Positions 26,990-35,830 of a stretch of 64,000 nt of DNA are shown here, piece by piece. The position numbers and the translations under genes were made by a program. The stretch is from contig NZ_CP107917.1 in the NCBI RefSeq assembly GCF_036014175.1, positions 8,370,001 through 8,434,000 on the forward strand, in the 5' to 3' direction. Source of the DNA: Streptomyces sp. NBC_00443 (GTDB lineage: Bacteria > Actinomycetota > Actinomycetes > Streptomycetales > Streptomycetaceae). Position 1 is the first letter of the stretch. Each line of letters opens with the position of its first letter. The notes below the pieces were generated by a model. That model saw nothing but the letters and a program-made list of their open reading frames with translations, ran no database searches and was not told where the DNA came from.

Positions 26990-27763
26990 ATGGGGCTGAG
27001 CCTGGCGACGGCGGAGCGGTGGGTGGAGCGCTGGGAGCGCCAGCAGCAGCGGTACGCCGTCGACCGCGAGGAGCGGTTCACGGTGATCGCCGATGTCGTG
27101 GAGCAGGCCGTGACCGGCCACTCGGACCGGCCGCTGGTCGTCGACCTCGGCTGCGGTCCCGGCTCCTTGGCGGCACGGCTGGCCCGGCGGCTGCCGCACG
27201 CGGACATCGTGGGCGTGGACATGGACCCGCTGCTGCTGGAGCTGGCCCGCACGCATCACGCGGATGCGGCCCGCTACGTCGACGCGGTGATCGGCGAGGA
27301 GGGCTGGACCCATGCCCTGGACCTCGACCGCCCGCTCGACGCGGCCGTGTCGACGACGGCACTGCACTACCTCAGCCCGGACGCCCTGTACCGCACCTAC
27401 CGGCAACTCGCCGCGCTGCTGCGGCCCGGCGGCGTCCTCGTCAACGGCGACCACTTCCCGCACGACGACACCGCGCTCGCCGGACTCGCGGGGTGCGTCG
27501 GACGCCGCCACGCCGAGCGGGGGCACGCTCTGGCGCACGAGGACTGGGACGCCTGGTGGACGTCCGTCGCGGCCGATCCCGAGCTGGCCGACCTCCTCGC
27601 CGAACGCCGACGCCGATGCCGACGGCAGCCGGGCGACGGAACCGTCAGCGCGGCTCACCTGTCCGTGGCCGCGCACGAACGGCTGCTGCGGCAGGCGGGG
27701 TTCGGCCATGCCGGTGCCGTCTGGCAGTACGGCGACAGTCACGTCGTCGTCGCGGTCCGCTGA
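26990..27763 (+). CDS. Class I SAM-dependent methyltransferase
   Basis: A 257-residue protein with VVDLGCGPGSLAARLA (SAM motif I), VGVDMDP (acidic loop), the VSTTALHYLSP motif and RPGGVLVNGDH. The start is uncertain: ATG 26990 has GAGG 11 bases upstream, while GTG 26963 would add nine residues. It follows the PLP operon after 93 bases in the same direction and may be its last gene, supplying a methylation step. The C-terminal helical cap (VSAAHLSVAAHERLLRQAGF) is seen in small-molecule methyltransferases. Confidence 0.82.
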   Translation: MGLSLATAERWVERWERQQQRYAVDREERFTVIADVVEQAVTGHSDRPLVVDLGCGPGSLAARLARRLPHADIVGVDMDPLLLELARTHHADAARYVDAVIGEEGWTHALDLDRPLDAAVSTTALHYLSPDALYRTYRQLAALLRPGGVLVNGDHFPHDDTALAGLAGCVGRRHAERGHALAHEDWDAWWTSVAADPELADLLAERRRRCRRQPGDGTVSAAHLSVAAHERLLRQAGFGHAGAVWQYGDSHVVVAVR

Positions 27764-27938
27764 CCCGAGCTGCCGTCGCGCCATGGTTACCAAGCACAGC
27801 TAAAGGATTCATCAGGCATCTTGACAGCGTGCGTACTGTTTCGCGACGTTTGAGCCTCGCCGCAAGGTTCGACTTGGGGGAAATGCGGCGAGGCGCCATT
27901 AGGCGCTTCTTTGGGGGATTCTGGGGGGAGCGGTCGCC

Positions 27939-29066
27939 ATGCGGTCCACTAGCGCCATCACGATGCACAGACCCGAGGAACTGAACGAATCGCTGCGCCG
28001 GGCGTGGCACCGGGCGATGGACGAGTCGCCCGACTACGCCAACCCGTTCCTGGCGCCGGAGTTCGCGACCGGGGTCGGCAGGTCCCGCGGTGGAGCGCGG
28101 GTGGCGGTCCTGCACGAGGACGGGGAGGCCGTCGGCTTCCTGCCCTACGAGCGCAACGCGTACGGCGTCGGCAAGGCCATCGGCCTGGGTCTGTCCGACT
28201 GCCAGGCTTTAGTGCACCGGCCGGGCGTCACCTGGGACACCCGGGAACTGCTGCGGGCCTGCAATCTGTCCGTCTTCGAGTTCGACCACCTCGTCGAGGA
28301 GCAGAAACCCTTCGCGCCCTACGTCACGGGGACGTTCGCCTCACCCGTGCTCGATCTCAAGCCCGGCGAGGGCAGTTACGCCGACTGGCTGCGCGGCGCG
28401 TACCCGGGGCTCGCCAAGACGACGCTGAAGAAGGAGCGGCGCCTCGGGCGGAACGTGGGCGAGGTGCGTTTCGTGTACGACGAGCGCGACCCGCGCGTGC
28501 TGCGCACCCTCATGCGGTGGAAGTCCGCCCAGTACCGCAGAACGGGGCGGATGGACCGCTTCTCCAAGCCGTGGATAGTCGACCTGGTCGACCACCTCTT
28601 CCAGGTCCGCGAGGAGCACTTCACCGGCATCCTGTCCGTGGTGTACGCCGGGGACCGGCCGGTCGCCGCGCACTTCGGGCCGAGGTCGCGCACGGTGTTC
28701 GCAGCGTGGTTCACCGCCTACGACCCCGAGTTCGGCTACTACTCGCCCGGACTGATGATGCATCTGCGGATGGCCGACGCCGCGGGCCGGGACGGTGTGA
28801 CGGTCATGGACATGGGGCGCGGCGAGAAGGAGTACAAGGACTGGCTGAAGTCCCGTGAGCTGCGGGTGGCCGAAGGGTTCGCGGTGCGCCCGCACCCGAT
28901 GGCGACGGCACACCGGATGTGGCGCAGACCGGTGCGTGGCCTCAGAAACACGGTCCTGGCCCACCCCGGGCTGCGCGAGCCCGCCGACCGGCTGCTGAAG
29001 ACCGTCGGCTCGCTGCGCACCTCGGTCCTGACCCACTCGCCGGGAGCGGGAGCCCGCGCCCGCTGA
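27939..29066 (+). CDS. GNAT-fold acyltransferase, CelD/BcsL-like
   Basis: A 375-residue protein of the GNAT superfamily subgroup related to CelD/FemAB, used to acylate surface polysaccharides or amino sugars. Typical blocks are SPVLDLKPGEGSY, TTLKKERRLGR, and the acetyl-CoA-binding stretch GILSVVYAGDRPVAAHFG, followed by the GYYSPGLMMHLRMADAA and DMGRGEKEYKDWLK signatures. ATG 27939 has GGGGGGAG upstream. A DegT aminotransferase gene follows after 155 bases; together they suggest synthesis and N-acylation of an amino sugar. No glycosyltransferase or nucleotide-sugar gene is in the window. Confidence 0.82.
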   Translation: MRSTSAITMHRPEELNESLRRAWHRAMDESPDYANPFLAPEFATGVGRSRGGARVAVLHEDGEAVGFLPYERNAYGVGKAIGLGLSDCQALVHRPGVTWDTRELLRACNLSVFEFDHLVEEQKPFAPYVTGTFASPVLDLKPGEGSYADWLRGAYPGLAKTTLKKERRLGRNVGEVRFVYDERDPRVLRTLMRWKSAQYRRTGRMDRFSKPWIVDLVDHLFQVREEHFTGILSVVYAGDRPVAAHFGPRSRTVFAAWFTAYDPEFGYYSPGLMMHLRMADAAGRDGVTVMDMGRGEKEYKDWLKSRELRVAEGFAVRPHPMATAHRMWRRPVRGLRNTVLAHPGLREPADRLLKTVGSLRTSVLTHSPGAGARAR

Positions 29067-29221
29067 GCGGGGCCACGACCCTCGTCCTTCGCCGCCTCGG
29101 CGTCGTAGCCCTGGCCCTCGCTGCCTCGGAACCCCTGCACGCGGCCCCTCACGATGCCCGCGAGCGCACACCGCCCGCCTCGGGCGGCCCTTCGTCGGAC
29201 CCTTCCACGGAAGAGGTGACC

Positions 29222-30466
29222 ATGCCGTACGGATCGCGGCTCGCCGCGATGATGACACGGCGCATCGGACGCGAATGCGTCTACACGCCCTCGGCCCGAC
29301 TGGCCCTGTACCTGGCGCTGCGACGCTGGTGCCGGCCGGGCGGGCGGGTGCTGATGTCGCCGGTGAACGACGACGTGATCCTCTTCGTCGTCCTCGCCGC
29401 CGGACTGCGCCCCGTACAAGCCCCCGTGTCCCAGTGGGACGGCAACATCGACCCGGCCGCCGTACCGAAGACCACATGGCGCAACGTGGACGCCGTCCTG
29501 ACCACCAACCTGTACGGCATGCCGGACCGGGTCGTCGAACTGCGCCGCCGCTGCGACGAGTTGGGGATCCCCCTGATCGAGGACGCGGCGCACGCCATCG
29601 GCACGCACGTGGACGGGCAGCCGATCGGCACCTTCGGGCAGGCGGCGGCGTTCAGCCTGTCCAAGCACGTGGCGGGGATGGCGGGCGGTTTCCTCGCCGT
29701 CGACGACGTACGCACCCGACGGGAGCTGGAGCTGCTGCGCGACGACCTGCTGACCCCGCGCCGCCTCCGCCACGACCTGACCACCACCCTGCGCCCACTG
29801 GCACGGTCCGCCGTGCGCTCGCTGCACCTGGTGCGCCCGGTCTGGCGCACCATGCAGCGCCTGGGCCTGCTCGAACGTGACGACTTCCGCATGGCCCTGC
29901 ACGCGCCGCGCCTCGCCGGCAGCGCGCGCCACGCGCCGAGCCTGGCCGCCTACGAGCCCTGGGTCAGGGTCGACCTGCACGGCTTCCGCTCCCGCCACGG
30001 GGCCCTGGTCCGGGGGCAGTTGGAGCTGCGGATGGCCCTGCTCGACGGCGACCTCGCCCGGCGCCGGGCCGGTGTCTCGCTGCTCGCGGGCACCACCTGG
30101 GCCACCCCGGCCCTGCGCGAGAGGACGGCACACGACGGCCCTCCGGGACTGTTCCGGGTGCCGCTTCTGGTCCACGACCGCAACGCCCTCGTGGCACGCC
30201 TCGTCGATCACGGCGTGGTCGCGGGCTACGTCTACGACCCGCCGCTCGACGACTATGCGGGTGCCGAGTTCGTCGAACCGTCCCCCGACCCCTCGGCGGC
30301 CCGCTGGTTCGCCGCACACACCCTGCCGGCCGACCCGCTCCTGGCCCGCAGGATCACCGACGCCCTGACCAGGGAACTGGCGACCCCGGCTCACCCTCCG
30401 ATCCCGGCCCGGACACCCGAACCCGACACCACGACGAAGACTCCCCCCACACCCCTGGGCCAGTAG
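29222..30466 (+). CDS. DegT/DnrJ/EryC1/StrS family aminotransferase
   Basis: A 414-residue PLP-dependent sugar aminotransferase. VDAVLTTNLYGMPDRV, IPLIEDAAHAIG and AFSLSKHVAGMAGGFLA (the PLP lysine lies in SKH) are the family's cofactor motifs. Normally these enzymes transaminate keto-sugar nucleotides. The C-terminal 40 residues are a Pro/Thr/Arg-rich tail outside the fold. ATG 29222 follows GGAAGAGGTG. Its neighbour is an amino-sugar-type N-acyltransferase, which fits a shared surface-sugar pathway. The middle part contains an Arg-rich insertion with many arginines that departs from typical members. Confidence 0.82.
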   Translation: MPYGSRLAAMMTRRIGRECVYTPSARLALYLALRRWCRPGGRVLMSPVNDDVILFVVLAAGLRPVQAPVSQWDGNIDPAAVPKTTWRNVDAVLTTNLYGMPDRVVELRRRCDELGIPLIEDAAHAIGTHVDGQPIGTFGQAAAFSLSKHVAGMAGGFLAVDDVRTRRELELLRDDLLTPRRLRHDLTTTLRPLARSAVRSLHLVRPVWRTMQRLGLLERDDFRMALHAPRLAGSARHAPSLAAYEPWVRVDLHGFRSRHGALVRGQLELRMALLDGDLARRRAGVSLLAGTTWATPALRERTAHDGPPGLFRVPLLVHDRNALVARLVDHGVVAGYVYDPPLDDYAGAEFVEPSPDPSAARWFAAHTLPADPLLARRITDALTRELATPAHPPIPARTPEPDTTTKTPPTPLGQ

Positions 30467-30550
30467 AGAAGCCGGTGGCGGGGCCGGGCGGGAAACGGGC
30501 GGCTCGACCGGCACCGTGCCGCCCGGACCCACCTTGCCTACCCTGGAGGT

Positions 30551-32287
30551 GTGGCTCGGTCCAACGACGAGGTCGCCGCACTGTTCCAGGAGTACGCGGA
30601 TCTGATCTCCATCACCGGAGGAGACGCGTTCAGGGCACGTGTCTACGAGAAGGCCGCCCGGGCGATCGGCGGCCACCATGCCGACGTGTCGACGCTCGAC
30701 GTCAAGGCCCTCAAGGAGATCCCGAACGTCGGCAAGTCGATCGCCGAGAAGGTCGTCGAGTACTTCACCAGCGGCAGCGTGTCCGCCGTCGAGGAACTAC
30801 GGGCGAAGATCCCGGCCGGAGTCCGGCAGCTGACCGCCATCCCCACACTCGGCCCGAAGAAGGCACTGGTCATCTACCAGGAGCTGGGCATCTCCACGAC
30901 TGAGGAGCTCGCCGACGCCATCCACGAGGAGCGGCTGCGCGACCTGAAGGGCCTCGGGCCGAAGACCGAGGAGAACATCCTGCACGGCATCGCCCTGCTC
31001 CAGTCCGCCGGCGACCGCGTCCTGATCGACGCCGCCATGAGCCTTGCCGAGGACATCGTCGCCGAGATGTCCCAGGTGACCGGCTGCAAACGCTGCTCCT
31101 ACGCCGGTTCGCTCCGCCGCGTCCGCGAGACGATCGGCGACATCGACATCCTCGTCGCGGCGAGCAAGGCGGAGCCGATCATGCGGGCCTTCACCGAGCT
31201 GCCGTATGTCTCGGAGGTCATCGCGCACGGCGCGAAGAAGACGTCGGTCCGTACGGACAGGGGCCTCCAGGTCGACCTGCGCGTCGTACCGCCGGACTCC
31301 TGGGGCGCGGCGATGCAGTACTTCACCGGCTCGAAGGCGCACAACATCCGCACCCGGGAGATCGCCGTCCGCCAGAAGCTCAAGCTCTCCGAGTACGGGC
31401 TCTTCGACGCCGAGTCCGGCAAGAAGATCGTCTCCGAGACCGAGGAGGACGTCTACGCCCGGCTCGGCCTGCCCTGGATCCCGCCCACCCTGCGTGAGGA
31501 CCGGGGCGAGATCGAGGCCGGATTGCGCGGCGAGCTGCCCGACCTGATCCAGGAGAAGGACATCCGGGGCGACCTGCACACCCACACCGACCTCACCGAC
31601 GGGCTCGCGCCGCTGGAGGAGATGGTCGCCGCGGCCGCCGAGCGCGGCTACGCCTACTACGCGGTCACCGACCACGGCCCGGACATGGCCATGCAGCGGA
31701 TGACCGACGAACGGATCCTGGGCCAGCGCGAACGCGTCCGCGAGCTCGACGGGGACTACGGCAAGCGCGGCAAACGGGCCGGCATGCGGGTGCTGCACGG
31801 TGCCGAGCTGAACGTCGGCCCCGACGGCGACGTGGACTGGCCCGCGGAATTCCTCGCCGGCTTCGACCTGTGCGTGGCCTCGGTGCACTCGCACTTCAAT
31901 CAGGGGCGCGAGGCGCTGACCCGGCGGATCGTCCGGGCCTGCGAGAACCCGCACGTCCACATCATCGGCCACCCCACCACCCGTCTCATCGGCAAGCGCC
32001 CCGGCATCGACGCGGACCTCGACGCCGTGTTCGCCGCGTGCGCGCGCACCGGAACGGCCCTGGAGATCAACTCCCATCCCGACCGGCTGGACCTGCGCGA
32101 CGAGGACATCCTGCGGGCCAGGCGGCACGGTGTGAAGTTCGCCGTCGACAGCGACGCCCACGCCGTCACCCATCTGGCCAACCTGCGCTACGGCGTGGGC
32201 ACGGCCCAGCGCGGCTGGCTCACCGGGGACGACGTGATCAACACCTGGCCGCTGACCCGGCTGCGGCGCTTCCTGAACAAGGGGTGA
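30551..32287 (+). CDS. polX: DNA polymerase X with C-terminal PHP domain
   Basis: A 578-residue repair polymerase. Helix-hairpin-helix regions (IPNVGKSIAEKV, IPTLGPKKALVIY, LKGLGPKTEENIL) precede the nucleotidyl-transferase palm with the metal pair in ETIGDIDILVA and a third Asp in LQVDLRVVP. From about residue 335 a PHP phosphoesterase domain begins (IRGDLHTHTDLTDG) and includes VTDHGPDMAM, HSHFNQ, IGHPTTR and VDSDAH. It acts in base-excision or gap-filling repair. GTG 30551 sits only one base after GGAGG, an unusually tight spacing, so the true start may differ, although the sequence MARSNDEV fits homologues. Confidence 0.92.
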   Translation: MARSNDEVAALFQEYADLISITGGDAFRARVYEKAARAIGGHHADVSTLDVKALKEIPNVGKSIAEKVVEYFTSGSVSAVEELRAKIPAGVRQLTAIPTLGPKKALVIYQELGISTTEELADAIHEERLRDLKGLGPKTEENILHGIALLQSAGDRVLIDAAMSLAEDIVAEMSQVTGCKRCSYAGSLRRVRETIGDIDILVAASKAEPIMRAFTELPYVSEVIAHGAKKTSVRTDRGLQVDLRVVPPDSWGAAMQYFTGSKAHNIRTREIAVRQKLKLSEYGLFDAESGKKIVSETEEDVYARLGLPWIPPTLREDRGEIEAGLRGELPDLIQEKDIRGDLHTHTDLTDGLAPLEEMVAAAAERGYAYYAVTDHGPDMAMQRMTDERILGQRERVRELDGDYGKRGKRAGMRVLHGAELNVGPDGDVDWPAEFLAGFDLCVASVHSHFNQGREALTRRIVRACENPHVHIIGHPTTRLIGKRPGIDADLDAVFAACARTGTALEINSHPDRLDLRDEDILRARRHGVKFAVDSDAHAVTHLANLRYGVGTAQRGWLTGDDVINTWPLTRLRRFLNKG

Positions 32288-32302
32288 CCCCCGCCCCGGG
32301 GG
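32288..32302. terminator. Short GC hairpin between convergent genes
   Basis: CCCCCG-CCC-CGGGGG forms a six-pair stem directly after the polX stop and before the stop of the convergent flavoenzyme. It lacks a T-run, so termination activity is uncertain. Confidence 0.35.
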
Positions 32303-32303
32303 C

Positions 32304-33485
32304 TTACAGAAAGGGCGTGCCCGGTTCGACACCGGACAGCACCCGGCCGTAGATCTCCAGGTTGGTCGCGGGATTCACGAACGCGTGAAGACTCAGTGCG
32401 TGCAGGTCGCGCACCGCCCGCTGGATCGGCACGTCCCGGTGCAGCGACGACGCCCCGGCCGCGGAGCCGAGCAGATCGACGGCCTCCTTGCACAGCCGCG
32501 CCACATAGCCGCTCTGCGCCCGGATCCTGGCCCGTTGCTCGGGCGTGTACGGCTCGCCCGACTCGGCACGCGACTCGATCAGGGCGACGAACTCTGCGGT
32601 CAGCAGCTCGGCGCAGGAGATCTTCATGGCCGCCTCGGCCGCCTGGAGATGAGTGACCGTGGCCTCGTTCTGGCGCTGGTGCGGGGTGTACGTGATGCCC
32701 CGCCGCCGGCTGCGCTCGGTGAACTCCGCCAGGGCGGACCGGGCCAGGCCGAGCGCGTTGGGCGCCGCCCACACGCAGAACAGCAACAGGACGGGCATCC
32801 GGTAGAACGGGTCGTCGGCGCTGGACTTCGACCCGACCTGGCCCGCCAGCAGCGGCCCGACCGGCAGGACCCGATGCGCCGGCACGAAGACGTCCCGCGC
32901 CACGACGCTGTCGCTGCCGGTCCCGGCCAGCCCCGACACGTACCAGTCGTCCAGAATCTCCAGCTCGGCCATCGGTACGGCCGTCCACAGCAGCTCCGGC
33001 GGCCCCTCACCCGACTCGGACCCGACCCGGACCGTCAGCAGGTGCCAGTCGGCGTCGTGGCAGCCGGTGGCGAAGCCCGAGGTGCCGTTGACCAGGTAGC
33101 CGCCGTCCGAGCGGACCGCCGTCGCGTCCGGCACGAGGGTGCCCCCGACCTTCGCGTCGGGGTTGGTGAAGATCTCGTCCTGCGCCTCGTCGGGGAAGAG
33201 TGCCGCGATGTAGGAGCAGCCGGCCTGGATCACCGTCTTGAACGCCGTCGAGCCGCACACCGAGGCGATCTCGGCCACCGCGTCGACCTGTGTGCGCAGC
33301 CGGCTCTGGTAGCCGCCGTACCGCCGGGGGACGTTCATCCGGTGGATGCCGGCGTCCGTCAGCGCCGCCGCGACCTCGGAGGTGACCCGCCGCTCCTGCT
33401 CGGCGCGCAGCGCGTGTTCGCGGACCAGCGGGCGCAGTGCCCGGACGCGGTTGACCAAATCGGTATCGGGGCCGGCTGCTGTCAT
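32304..33485 (-). CDS. Acyl-CoA dehydrogenase-fold flavoprotein (group D monooxygenase-like)
   Basis: A 393-residue protein of the acyl-CoA dehydrogenase superfamily. The N-terminal helical region (RVTSEVAAALTDAGIHRMNVPRRYGG) and the middle beta-domain (GGTLVPDATAVRSDGGYLVNGTSGFATG) resemble HsaA/DszC-type flavin-dependent hydroxylases, in which a reduced flavin supplied by a separate reductase activates oxygen. No reductase gene is adjacent. ATG 33485 has GGGAGGTC upstream. It is divergent from the sugar operon at 33780. The substrate is not evident. A true acyl-CoA dehydrogenase is less likely because I do not see the usual catalytic Glu segment. Confidence 0.8.
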   Translation of the reverse strand: MTAAGPDTDLVNRVRALRPLVREHALRAEQERRVTSEVAAALTDAGIHRMNVPRRYGGYQSRLRTQVDAVAEIASVCGSTAFKTVIQAGCSYIAALFPDEAQDEIFTNPDAKVGGTLVPDATAVRSDGGYLVNGTSGFATGCHDADWHLLTVRVGSESGEGPPELLWTAVPMAELEILDDWYVSGLAGTGSDSVVARDVFVPAHRVLPVGPLLAGQVGSKSSADDPFYRMPVLLLFCVWAAPNALGLARSALAEFTERSRRRGITYTPHQRQNEATVTHLQAAEAAMKISCAELLTAEFVALIESRAESGEPYTPEQRARIRAQSGYVARLCKEAVDLLGSAAGASSLHRDVPIQRAVRDLHALSLHAFVNPATNLEIYGRVLSGVEPGTPFL

Positions 33486-33692
33486 CGGTGACCTCCCGAG
33501 CACGACGGGTCATCACCGTGACGCGGATGCCGATACCTGTCAACGGGCCCTCTGTGAAAGGGAGTTGAAGTGCGCCAAAGCCCTGGGCGGTGCGGTGATC
33601 TTCGGTCGTTTGAGCGGCTGTCGAAAAGGGGAGCGTGCGGGAGGTGGGCCGAGCCGGACGGGTCGGGCTTTGCTCATCTCGCCGCAGAGGGG

Positions 33693-33747
33693 TTGTCCTT
33701 ACATTCCGTCCCTGCCTAGGGTCGCCCTCGAAGTGCAAGCGCTTTCT
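33693..33747 (+). promoter_or_regulatory. Promoter and LacI-type operator of the sugar ABC operon
   Basis: TTGTCC (33693-33698) and TAGGGT (33717-33722) are separated by 18 bases and fit a vegetative (HrdB-type) promoter. About 12 bases after the -10 lies TGCAAGCGCTTTCT (33734-33747), which matches the AA-CGCTTT core of LacI/GalR-family operators. Placed at the expected transcription start, it would block initiation. The repressor gene is not in the window. Confidence 0.55.
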
Positions 33748-33779
33748 GAGCGGGCTGTCCGCCGTCCGAGGAGAACTGC

Positions 33780-34895
33780 ATGTCCCCAAGCCCCGCCCGC
33801 CGCCGCGTCGCGGTGATCGGCACCGGCGCCATCGTCAGCGGCAGTCATCTCCCCGCGCTGAGATCCCACCCCGACCGGGTGGAGCTGGTCGCCGCCGTCG
33901 ACGTGGACCAGGCCCGGCTGAACGCCTTCCGGGAGCTCGCGGGCGAGGACGTCGCCGGGTACACCTCGACCGGCGAGATGCTGGACGCCGTACGCCCCGA
34001 CCTGGTCCTGATCGGCACGCCGCCGTCCCTGCACCGGGAGCAGACGGTCGCCGCGCTCAAGGCGGGCGCCTGGGTGCTGTGCGAGAAGCCGCTGTGTCTG
34101 TCGCTCGCCGAGTACGACGACATCGCGGCGGCCGAGGAGGCGTCGGGCGCCTACGCGTCCGTGGTCTTCCAGCATCGCTACGGCTCCGGCGCCGTGCACG
34201 CCCGTGAGCTGATCACGAGCGGTGAGCTGGGCACCCCGCTGGTCGCGCACTGCCAGACGACGTGGCACCGTGACGCTGCCTACTACGCGGTGCCGTGGCG
34301 CGGGCGCTGGGCCACCGAGGGCGGCGGACCGACGATGGGGCACGGCATCCACCAGTTCGACCTGCTGCTCCACCTGCTCGGCCCGTGGGCTGAGATACGG
34401 GCCATGGCCGCGCGCCTGGTGCACGACACCGAGAGCGAGGACGTCTCGACGGCCCTCGTACGCTTCGAGAACGGCGCCCTGGCCACCGTCGTCAACAGCG
34501 TGCTGTCCCCGCAGGAGGTGAGCCGTATCCGCGTCGACTGCGCGGACGGCACGGTCGAGCTCACCCACCTGTACGGCCACCGCAACGAGGACTGGGTCTA
34601 CACCCCGGCCCCGCACGTCCCCTCCGAGCGTGCCGCCGCCTGGCGCACGCCCGCTGCGGACCTGCCCAGCTCCCACACGGCACAGCTCGGCGCCCTCCTC
34701 GACGCCTACGACAACGGTGCACGGCCGCCCGGCAGCGGCCCCGACGCCCGGGCCACCCTCGACTTCGCCGCCGCCCTCTACAAGGCCGCGTTCACGGGAA
34801 ACCCGGTGCACGCGGGCGGGATCCGGCCCGGCGACCCCTTCTACCCGGCCATGCACGGCGACCACCCCCACTGGGCCCCCAAGGAGCGCGCATGA
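33780..34895 (+). CDS. Gfo/Idh/MocA family oxidoreductase
   Basis: A 371-residue NAD(P)-dependent dehydrogenase of sugars or inositols. It has the N-terminal Rossmann motif VAVIGTGAIVSGSHLPAL, the VLCEKPLCLS motif carrying the catalytic Lys, and GGGPTMGHGIHQFDLLLHLLG in the C-terminal domain. It is the first gene of a seven-gene operon running to 40411, coupled by an ATGA overlap to the PmoA gene. It likely oxidises the imported sugar or an intermediate. Unlike the first Gfo/Idh gene in this window, it is intact. Confidence 0.9.
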   Translation: MSPSPARRRVAVIGTGAIVSGSHLPALRSHPDRVELVAAVDVDQARLNAFRELAGEDVAGYTSTGEMLDAVRPDLVLIGTPPSLHREQTVAALKAGAWVLCEKPLCLSLAEYDDIAAAEEASGAYASVVFQHRYGSGAVHARELITSGELGTPLVAHCQTTWHRDAAYYAVPWRGRWATEGGGPTMGHGIHQFDLLLHLLGPWAEIRAMAARLVHDTESEDVSTALVRFENGALATVVNSVLSPQEVSRIRVDCADGTVELTHLYGHRNEDWVYTPAPHVPSERAAAWRTPAADLPSSHTAQLGALLDAYDNGARPPGSGPDARATLDFAAALYKAAFTGNPVHAGGIRPGDPFYPAMHGDHPHWAPKERA

Positions 34896-35830
34896 GCATC
34901 CGCGTCACCCACGCGCACGGCGACCACATCGCCGTCACGGCCGCGAACGGCACCGAGATCCTGAGGTATGTCTACCGCCCCGACCCGGAGGCGTTCGAGT
35001 CCCGCAAGCCCTACGCCCACCCCGTGCGCACCCTCGCCGGGCACACCGTGACCGGCTACCGGCCGCATGACCACCGCTGGCACAAGGGTTTGCAGATGAC
35101 GGCGAGCCATCTGTCCGGGCAGAACTTCTGGGGCGGCAACTGCTACGTCCACGGCGAGGGCTACCTGCCGCTTCCCGAGCGGGTCGGCTCCATGCGGCAC
35201 GACGGTTTCACCGAGTTCACGGTCGAGGACGACCGGCTCGCTTTCAGCGAGGAGCTCACCTGGGTCGAGAACGGCGGCGAGGAGTGGGCGCGCGAGGTGC
35301 GCGGGCTGACCGTCCACTCGGTGGACGAGGAGTCCGGCGCCTGGTCCCTGGACTGGTCGATCCGGCTCACCAACGTCCGTGACGAGCCCCTGGCCTTCGG
35401 CTCGCCCACCACCGCCGGCCGCGAGTTGGCCGGCTACACCGGACTCCAGTGGCGCGGCCCCCGGGACTTCACCTCGGGCAGCGCCTTCGGCCCCGATCTC
35501 GACGGGGGAGCGGGCGCGGATGCGGGCAAGCTGATGGGCACACAGGGCCCCTGGCTCGCCTTCACCGCCGAGCACGACGACATCGACGGGCACTCCACGC
35601 TCGTCTTCGCGCACGCGCCCGAGAACCTCGACGAGAGGGCCGCGATCCACGAGTCGCACTGGTTCGTGCGCTCCGAGCCGATCCCGACGGTGGCGTTCTC
35701 CTGGGCGTTCTTCGAGGAGTTCGAGCTGCCGCCGGGCGAGTCCTTCGCCTACCGCTACCGGGTGGTCGTCGCCGACGGGGCCTGGGACCGGGAGCAGGTG
35801 GGCGCTCACCTGGAGGGGTTGCAGTGGTGA
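34892..35830 (+). CDS. PmoA family protein (DUF6807)
   Basis: A 312-residue beta-rich protein with YRPHDHRWHKGLQMT and GGNCYVHGEGY, the His-rich signature of DUF6807 (PmoA-like) proteins. These commonly accompany Gfo/Idh/MocA oxidoreductases and sugar ABC transporters. PmoA is a historical name and does not imply methane monooxygenase. The function is unknown, and the DH-x2-H cluster suggests a metal or sugar-binding site. It overlaps its neighbours on both sides (ATGA with the dehydrogenase, GTGA with the cupin), so expression is tightly coupled. Confidence 0.85.
   Translation: MSIRVTHAHGDHIAVTAANGTEILRYVYRPDPEAFESRKPYAHPVRTLAGHTVTGYRPHDHRWHKGLQMTASHLSGQNFWGGNCYVHGEGYLPLPERVGSMRHDGFTEFTVEDDRLAFSEELTWVENGGEEWAREVRGLTVHSVDEESGAWSLDWSIRLTNVRDEPLAFGSPTTAGRELAGYTGLQWRGPRDFTSGSAFGPDLDGGAGADAGKLMGTQGPWLAFTAEHDDIDGHSTLVFAHAPENLDERAAIHESHWFVRSEPIPTVAFSWAFFEEFELPPGESFAYRYRVVVADGAWDREQVGAHLEGLQW

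Noticed and set aside
22832..27763. A standard NRPS/PKS or siderophore cluster
   Set aside because: No condensation, adenylation, ketosynthase or IucA/IucC gene is present, so it is described as an unassigned PLP/sulfur operon.
27821..27850. TTGACA hexamer as a promoter of the GNAT gene
   Set aside because: No acceptable -10 element occurs at 16-19 bases downstream, so I did not list it as a promoter.
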